Assembly (NCBI GenBank): GCA_949592205.1
Contig: CATIUR010000004.1
Coordinates: forward strand, 69,041,837-69,105,836
DNA: 64,000 bases
Source of the DNA: Helichrysum umbraculigerum
Lineage: Eukaryota > Streptophyta > Magnoliopsida > Asterales > Asteraceae
Reading direction: 5' to 3'
Each line of letters begins with the position of its first letter. Within the stretch, counting starts at the first letter, position 1. The translations under genes were made by a program, and so were the position numbers. Of the stretch, positions 57,237-64,000 are shown in pieces. The notes under the pieces are model-generated. The model did not search any database. It was given only the letters and a program-made list of their open reading frames with translations, and was not told the origin of the DNA.

Positions 57237-58357
57237 ATGGCAAATGTACAACAACTAATAGCTCCATTTAATAGTCTTGTTCAAGATAGATGTAGAAGTG
57301 ATTCCCACTTAGATAACGATTATCAAGGGTATAGTAGGAATTATTTGGATAACGTTGGGAACCTAGATCCTCATTTACAATATCAATATGACCCTTACGC
57401 TTTCCAACAACAATACCAACCTTACTATCCTGAACCAGTCGAAGTCTATCCATAATCATCTTACCCTGTATCTGAACCTCAACCGTACGAGAGTTTTAAC
57501 TTGAGAGATACATCTTTGGCCTCTCTCAGCAGTAATGCTGCTTTCTCACCCCCCTTACAACTCACTTGAACAAGCATTAAAAGAACAAAAGGACTTGCTT
57601 AAACGCATCACTAGTAAATTAACTGAACAACAAGTATATGTCCAAGTAAGTAATGAGGGAGATAGGAATCAAGTTAGACCCAACTTTAGGCTACCGGAAG
57701 ATGATAGGAATACACACACCACATCTACTTCACTTGACACAGACTTTCATTCTAATGAGTCTGGTTGCAAACTACCTTCAACTCCTACACCTACACAATC
57801 TTCTAAATCCTCACTTCCACCCATTCCTAACCTATCATCGTCCAAGACCGACGAAGAGTTCATTCTATAGGAGCTCTCCGAACCATTGCAACTCGAAACT
57901 TCAAGCCGGGGTGACGAGTATGACGAGGTAGACGAGGAGATAGAAATGGAGAAACCGGAGGAGGAGATTTACAATGAAGACTCAGCTTCAAAAGGACAGA
58001 AGGAATGTGCACCGACTCTGAGGAATGATCTCATCCCAATTCAAACCGACGTGGTTAATACTATCCTGCAACTAGTTGTGGTTGATGATTTCCCACATAT
58101 CTCTCAGGATGAATCACCCCTTGATCTAGTTAAACCATCTTGTTGCCTTAGAGATACCAGTTTCCCAAGTAGTTGATGACAATGTTGCTACAAGATTGGA
58201 GACGTCAATGGACTCTGTCCCACCTCCATGCCCAGAGTACAACATTATCATCAACCAAAAGACCATAGGAAGTAAGGTGGGTTCTGCATCTAGGATGTCC
58301 TGCAAACCATCTCTCCACTATATAATGATGTATACATCATGGAGTGTTGAGGACCTC
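57237..58357 (+). pseudogene. Gag-derived ORF remnant of element E
   Basis: Decayed homologue of the A ORF (3636-4967). It begins at ATG 57237, stops at 57453, and continues in another frame with a stop at 57868 and further breaks. Matching segments include LSSNAAFSPP and the DNA around 58185-58270, which aligns with A 4580-4665. The zinc knuckle cysteines of A are not preserved. It is cut by element F at 58358; the rest of E lies beyond the window. Confidence 0.8.
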
Positions 58358-59388
58358 TGATGTGTGCTAAAGTATAGGCAATTATAATAACAAGTTTAAT
58401 GAAGGAAATACTAAATAATACTATCACACAATTCAGGCAAGATTGACCCGTTCATGTAATATAGCTTAATAAGTAAGTCCAAATTCGAACACAAGGAACA
58501 CAAGAAACGTTATTCTTATTTATAACTAATTATCTATTTATTCTACTTACAGATATTTACAATTATAATACAATTTAATACAAGGATCCAATTTACAATA
58601 ATCTACAAGATAAGGGGGACGTTTTAGTTCCGAACGAACATATTTATATTTATATTTATATTTTTGATACAGATTCTAATAGATAAGTTTTAAGAAACAA
58701 CTTAAGAATACTCAATTGGATAGAAGATTATAACTATTTAAACAATTATTTATTAAACGTATTATATCAACTTATGTCTATTTGCTTTGTTGGCTATTAT
58801 TATTGGTGAATTACTAATGTAGAAAATCACAAAGATTAAGATAATTTTCATATAGCAACACTCCCAAAGATTAAGTAAAGTATTACTATTTATTAAGATC
58901 TATCAGCAGTTTATTAATACAATTCCATGATTAGGTTGAATTACAGTGTTACTTAACATTAATAATTGACAATCATTAATTAATTTATAAAACTCACAAG
59001 ATTAGTAAAGCTATCTATATAAATCAATTAAGTGTTATCAACATTAATATAACACAGACAATTCTTGTATAATAAGCATTCAATAATATAGTTCTAACAT
59101 AAACATATAATTCATATAATAAATCTAATAAACATACATTTAAACATTCATAATGAAAACCTAATAAGCAATTAATTCAAATAAACAATATCCAAAATAA
59201 CCCAAAAGATTAATAAAGTTACAAGGATAAAGAAACCGAACCAATTAGCAAACCAGCTTTTCCTAGGGTTAAAAACCTTCAAACCCTAGCTCCTTTGCCT
59301 CCAAAATCGCACCTTAAAGTCGTCCTAAAACCCTAACTTTCGGTTTTAGTATTCTTGAATCGTATATCGTTTAAGTTAATTTGAGCCT

Positions 59389-59397
59389 CTATTTATA
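59389..59397 (-). promoter_or_regulatory. Predicted TATA box, element F LTR
   Basis: Minus strand TATAAATAGAGG, 18 bp downstream of the nearest palindrome; same form as the A TATA box. Confidence 0.6.
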
Positions 59398-59415
59398 GTT
59401 TTACTGGCCGACCTT

Positions 59416-59541
59416 CCAACCGCCGGTTGGGTTCTCCAACCGCCGGTTAGAGTAATTTGAATCCGGGTCCAACTCCACGTGTCTGCACCGCCTTAAACCC
59501 TAAAGCTCAACCGCCGGTTGGTTAATCCAACCGCCGGTTGA
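59416..59541. repeat. Four CCAACCGCCGGTTGG palindromes in F LTR
   Basis: Copies start at 59416, 59436, 59507 and 59527: two pairs, each exactly 20 bp apart, 71 bp between pairs. Three have a single base change at one end. The layout copies that of element C with a different sequence. Confidence 0.88.
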
Positions 59542-59872
59542 ATGTTAATTCCAGAATATTCCATTTTCGGGCTTGGGCTTAATTTTTGGACTCTCAATCT
59601 TCATAACCGAACTTCTTTGTCTTCTTGGCCCAATTCTTTATTTTAACTCTTTTAGTCTTCATTTCTTCAAGGTCTTTAATTTTAATTTCTTTAAGTGCTT
59701 TAATTCTTCAGTTCTGGTCTCGTTCTTGTTCCCTTTTCTTCATTCTTCAATTAAAATACATTTATGCAATCATTAACAAAATAAGTATCTAAAATCATAT
59801 AAATGCAATAAAATGTATATAAATATAGGGATAAATTAATATAAAATATACTATCTATTTGATGCTTATCAA

Positions 59873-59909
59873 ATATCCCCACACTTAAGTTCTGCTTGTC
59901 CTCAAGTAG
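59873..59909 (-). promoter_or_regulatory. 3' polypurine tract and hairpin, element F
   Basis: Minus strand: CTACTTG-AGGA-CAAGCAG (59892-59909, one mismatch in the stem), then TTAAGTGTGGGGATAT, then the LTR. Same module as A and C. Confidence 0.75.
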
Positions 59910-61282
59910 AAAACTGAATAAAATTTAAAAAATAAGCATCAAACTAATATTTAAGAATCATAATACCAATACTAAAAATCTGTTTCATAAATTAGAAATT
60001 TAAACAATTTAATTAATATGGATAACTATAATGTATAAATAAAATTATTATTATTTGTGTAATATATAACCTATGAATGATTACTAATATATTTGTCCAC
60101 TTTAAACAATCTATACTCATATTTCTGAATACCCTTTATATTGTTAGTTTGTATATTACTTATGATTTCCATATATGATATACCTTTAAATTTAATTATA
60201 CAATTTACTTTTATATTCCAATTAAATATATGAAATACATTTTTAAGAATCAAGACATTGGTGACAGGTCTGCATTTTCATGCAACAGAGCGACATAACT
60301 TGATTCAGGTTTAAGCAAAACCAGACTTGGTCAAACCATTTTGGCGACCTCATTCGGTATCTTTAAATTTTAAGACTTTTCAAGTACTTTTGACTTGCGT
60401 TTGCTTAATTTTTAAGTATATATTAATAGAGACAAGGTCTATACTTTCGTATAACAGAGGAAACCATCAATATATACCCCCAAATGTACTCACATAAGTA
60501 AAAAGATATAAAATTATTGCATAATAAATTTAAAAATTAAGACTTTTATGTCATACATCATATTATTTATCATAAAATAATAAACAAGTTATATTATTAA
60601 TTTTTTATTTTTAAAATTCAGAAATCTTCATATAGATTGCCTATTAGTACATCATATCATATAACTATATATCACTTCCTTATTAAGTAGCTTACATTAT
60701 ATATACAAAACAGTTAATCCATATTAAAGTCTAAACTTTCAAATACAAAACAAAACTTTTAACAAAAGTATTCTAACTAATAAATACTTAGTTATTCACT
60801 TAAAATTTTAAATTTTCAAAAATTTTAGAACAATAGAAACTTAAATGTTTAATTAAAGAAATTCTTTTTCTTATGAACCCTATCCCCACACTTAAATTAT
60901 ACAATGCCCTCATTGTATAAAAATGATAAACAAAAAGTGAGTAAGGGAAAGAAAAATAGAACAGAAAAACTCCCCTGACTGAAATTATAAATTTCATCAT
61001 CGGCTAATAAAAATCTTCTTGGTTGATTCCTCCATCTCTTGAAAAATAATATACAACATCCACACTTTCGTAGTTAATCACGATTGCATTTAGCATATGC
61101 AATAAGCCTTTAAACCCCTCGGTATCCCAAGTGGACGAGTTATAGTCTCGTGAGGGTTTCCAGTGAACACACCCACAAAGTTCAACCTAAAAAGAAAAAC
61201 ATAACATATAAACATAAACACGGGTTGTCTCCCGAGAAGCACTTTTGTTTAAGTGTCGGTAAGTTCGACTTAATCATATCTC
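59910..61282 (-). other. Element F 3' non-coding region
   Basis: No gene. Shares an ordered block with C and S: motif 3 (about 60085-60115), hairpins at 60271-60284 (TGCAT-GAAA-ATGCA) and 60440-60453 (TATAC-GAAA-GTATA on the minus strand), motif 1 (60625-60660). An internal hairpin TACAATG-AGGG-CATTGTA (60900-60917) precedes a PPT-like tract (60881-60896). The post-pol CGGGAGACAACCCG motif is at about 61219-61250. Confidence 0.75.
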
Positions 61283-64000
61283 CTATTCTTCTAGAGATAT
61301 ATCTGAAATATGTTCAATAACATTATCTTCATAGTATTTCTTCAAACGATGCCCATTGACTTTAAAAATACCCCCATTAAGCGATATCAAATCTACACTC
61401 CCATTTGTATTAACTTGGTGAATAACATATGGTCCGCTCCATCTCGATTTCAATTTACCCGGAAATAACCTAATACGTGAATTATATAAAAGCACTCGTT
61501 CTCCAGCAACGAATTCTTTATCTCCCCGAAGTCTTGCATCATGCTATTTCTTCGTTCTTTCTTTATAAAATCTTGAATTCTCATAAGCATTCAAACGAAG
61601 CTCATCTAACTCATGTATCTGTAAAAAGCGATGCTTACCAACTTTATCGGTATCCATGTTGCATTCTCGAAGTGCCCAATATGCTTTGTGTTCTATTTTC
61701 ACTGGTAAATGACAAGCTTTTCCATATACTAGTCTATATGGAGTACAACCTGTAGGTGTTTTAAATGTTGTCCTATACGCCCAAAGTGCATCATTTAATT
61801 TTTCTGACCATTCTTTTCTGTTAGAACCAACAGAACGTTCCAAAATACGTTTTAACGCACGATTGGTATTTTCAACTTGTCCACTTGTTTGTGGATGATA
61901 AGGCGTAGCAATTCGATGAGTAACTCCATATCTTTTCAATATTTTCTCCAATTGAGTGTTACAAAAATGAGTACCCCGATCACTAATCAATGCCTTAGGA
62001 GTTCCAAATCTCGAAAATAACTGTTTAAGAAATTTTACCACAACTCTTGCATCATTCGTAGGTAATGCCTTTGCCTCTGCCCACTTGGAAACATAATCCA
62101 CAGTTACTAATATATACTTATTACCGTGACTCATAGGAAATGGTCCCATAAAATCAATATCCCAAACATCAAATATTTCACAAACCCGTATACCTGTTTG
62201 TGGCATCTCATCTTTTTTAGAAATGTTCCCAGCTCTTTGGCATGAATCACAATTCCTAACGTAAGCATATGTATCTTTAAAAATTGTCGGCCAATAGAAT
62301 CCTGCATCAAATATTTTCTTCGCAGTGTAACTTGGTCCATTATGACCCCCTACTGGTCCTTCATGACAATGCTTTATAATCTGTTGAGCTTCTTCACCAT
62401 GTACACAACGTCTGATTATGCCATCTGCACAGTATCTGAAAAGAAATGGATCTTCCCAAAAATAATACTTTAAATCAGAAAAGAATTTCTTCTTTTTCTG
62501 GTAATCCATCTTGGGTAAAATTTTAGTAACCAAATAATTTGCATAATTCGCAAACCAAGGTATATCCATTACTTCTTGTATAGTCATTAATTTCTCATCC
62601 GGAAATGTATCTTTAATATCTTCTTCATCCAATACTTCTAATCCCGGATTTTCTAACCTTGACAAATGATCAGCTACGACATTTTCAGCTCCTTTCTTGT
62701 CTTTAATTTCAATATCGAATTCCTGCAATAAAAGAATCCATCGCAATAAACAAGGGCGCGCATCCTGCTTATTAAACAAATACTTCAAAGCAGAATGGTC
62801 AGTATAAACCACAGTTTTAGTTAAGACAAGATATGAACGAAATTTATCGAAAGCAAAAACTACTGCCAAAAGTTCCTTTTCCGTAGTTGTGTAATTTTCC
62901 TGAGCATGTGTTAATGTTTTACTGGCATAATAAATTGGCTTAAACTTCTTATCAACTTTTTGTCCTAGAACAGCTCCAACTGCATAGTCACTAGCATCAC
63001 ACATCAATTCAAAAGGTAAACTCCAATCTGGACTCATCATTACTGGAGCAGATACCAACTTTTCTTTCAATGCATCAAACGACTGTTTGCATTCATCTGT
63101 AAACTCAAATTTTGCATCCTCTTCTAGTAAATGATTAAGCGGTTTTGCAATTTTTGAAAAATCTTTTATAAATCTCCTATAAAATCCAGCATGTCCTAGA
63201 AAACTTCTTATTCCTTTTACATTTGTAGGATAAGGTAGTTTTGAAATAGCTTCAATCTTCGCTTGATCTACCTCAATTCCTGTTTTGGATAATTTATGAC
63301 CTAAAACAATTCCTTCTCTAACCATAAAATCATATTTTTCCCAGTTAAGAACTAGATTTGCTCCTTCACATCTTTGCAACATCTTATGTAAATTTTCTAA
63401 ACAAGCATCAAATGAATCTCCAAATACCGAGAAATCATCCATAAATACTTCCATGAAGTCTTCTACCATATCATGAAATATTGCGATCATGCAACGCTGA
63501 AATGTAGCTGGTGCATTACATTAAACCAAACGGCATTCTTCTATAAGCAAAAGTACCAAACGGACAGGTAAATGTTGTTTTATCTTGATCTTCAACTGCT
63601 ATCGGTATTTGAAAATATCCTGAAAATCCATCCAGAAAATAATAGAATTCCTTTCCTGATAACCTTTCTATCATCTGATCAATAAATGGTAATGGAAAAT
63701 GATCTTTCCTGGTAGCATCATTTAATTTCCTATAATCAATGCAAACTCTCCATCCCGTTACTGTCCTTGTTGGTATCAATTCATTCTTTTCATTAGGTAC
63801 CACCGTTATTCCACATTTCTTTGGTACGACATGTATTGGACTTACCCATGGACTATCTGAAATAGGATAGATTAACCCTGAATCCAACAATTTAATGATT
63901 TCTTTCCTGACCACATCTTTAACATTCGGATTCAATCTTCTTAAAGGTTGTACGACTGGCTTAAAATCTTTTTCCATCAAGATTTTATGAGTACAGTACG
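61283..64000 (-). pseudogene. Element F pol: RT, RNase H, integrase (frameshift and nonsense)
   Basis: Reading down from the window end: RT (WRVCIDYRKLNDATRKDHFPL; FLDGFSGYFQIPI; FMDDFSVFG), RNase H (MCDASDYAVGAVL; TDHSALKYL), and integrase with HCHEGPVGGHNG...CDSCQR, then DIDFMGPF, ISDRGTHF and HPQTSGQVENTNRALK. FMDDFSV and the Athila integrase tail (FKVNGHRLKKYYED) fix the family. A 1-base insertion near 63526 shifts the frame inside RT (GLCNAP region), and TGG to TAG at about 61541-61543 truncates integrase before its last 86 residues. Gag and protease lie beyond the window. Otherwise open for about 890 codons. Confidence 0.9.

Larger units (their letters stand above)
58358..59871 (-). repeat. 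Element F 3' LTR (1514 bp)
   Basis: TGATGTGTGC...GCTTATCA on the + strand. It has four palindromes (59416-59541) and, downstream of them in the minus direction, a TATA box TATAAATAG (59389-59397). Non-coding otherwise. Confidence 0.85.
58358..64000 (-). mobile_element. Element F: Athila-type element with pol (5' part outside window)
   Basis: Minus-strand Ty3 element: 3' LTR 58358-59871, PPT, long 3' non-coding region, then pol to the window end. The possible target site before it is ACCTC (58353-58357), but the other end is not visible. Pol is close to intact (one frameshift and one nonsense), so a relative could mobilise A and C. Confidence 0.9.

Noticed and set aside
58358..64000. F as the 3' half of E
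   Set aside because: F is on the opposite strand, has its own LTR with different sequence, and interrupts the E gag-like remnant.

Overview
This 64 kb window is a nest of LTR retrotransposons from a land plant, almost certainly a eudicot. I see no host gene, tRNA, rRNA or CRISPR array. The evidence is the family content (Athila-type and chromodomain Ty3 elements, and a Sirevirus-like Ty1 element with an env-like gene), tRNA-Asp and initiator tRNA-Met primer sites, GT-AG introns and AT-rich heterochromatin-like DNA. Seven element copies can be separated. Five have both LTRs and an exact 5-bp target-site duplication (TSD).

Layout. The host is element E, an old Athila-related element on the + strand whose 5' LTR starts before the window (pieces 1-478, 10930-12452, 56819-57010) and whose decayed internal region runs 57011-58357. 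Element A (479-10929, TSD ACGGT) is a 10.5 kb non-autonomous relative inserted in that LTR. Element B (12453-56818, minus strand, TSD ACCGT) is a decayed chromodomain Ty3 element of about 12 kb of its own sequence, also in the E LTR. B has taken three further insertions: C (14518-21931, TSD TTAAT), an Athila element lacking its pol core, in the B 3' LTR; S (24177-38703, TSD GTATA), a 14.5 kb Ty1/Sirevirus-like element with apparently identical LTRs, in B pol; and D (45497-55905, minus strand, TSD CTTGC), a young chromodomain Ty3 element, in the B 5' LTR. Element F (58358 to beyond the window end, minus strand) is an Athila element with pol, inserted in the E internal region. Order of events: E, then B in E, then C, S and D in B; A and F entered E separately.

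How the parts work together. D and S carry near-complete machinery (capsid, protease, integrase, reverse transcriptase, RNase H), each with a few lesions. A and C have Athila primer sites and 3' signals but no polymerase, so they must have been moved in trans by an Athila element such as a relative of F.

Most interesting. (1) S carries a six-exon, five-intron env-like gene (33918-38070) whose GT-AG junctions all keep one reading frame. (2) The 3' non-coding regions of C, F and, unexpectedly, the Ty1 element S share an ordered block with small hairpins whose stems covary. (3) A second covarying hairpin with an AGGA/AGGG-type loop sits next to the polypurine tracts of A, C and F and is repeated inside them. 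(4) Four LTR families carry different CG-centred palindromes spaced 18-21 bp apart upstream of the promoter. (5) B and D share a coiled-coil ORF upstream of gag.
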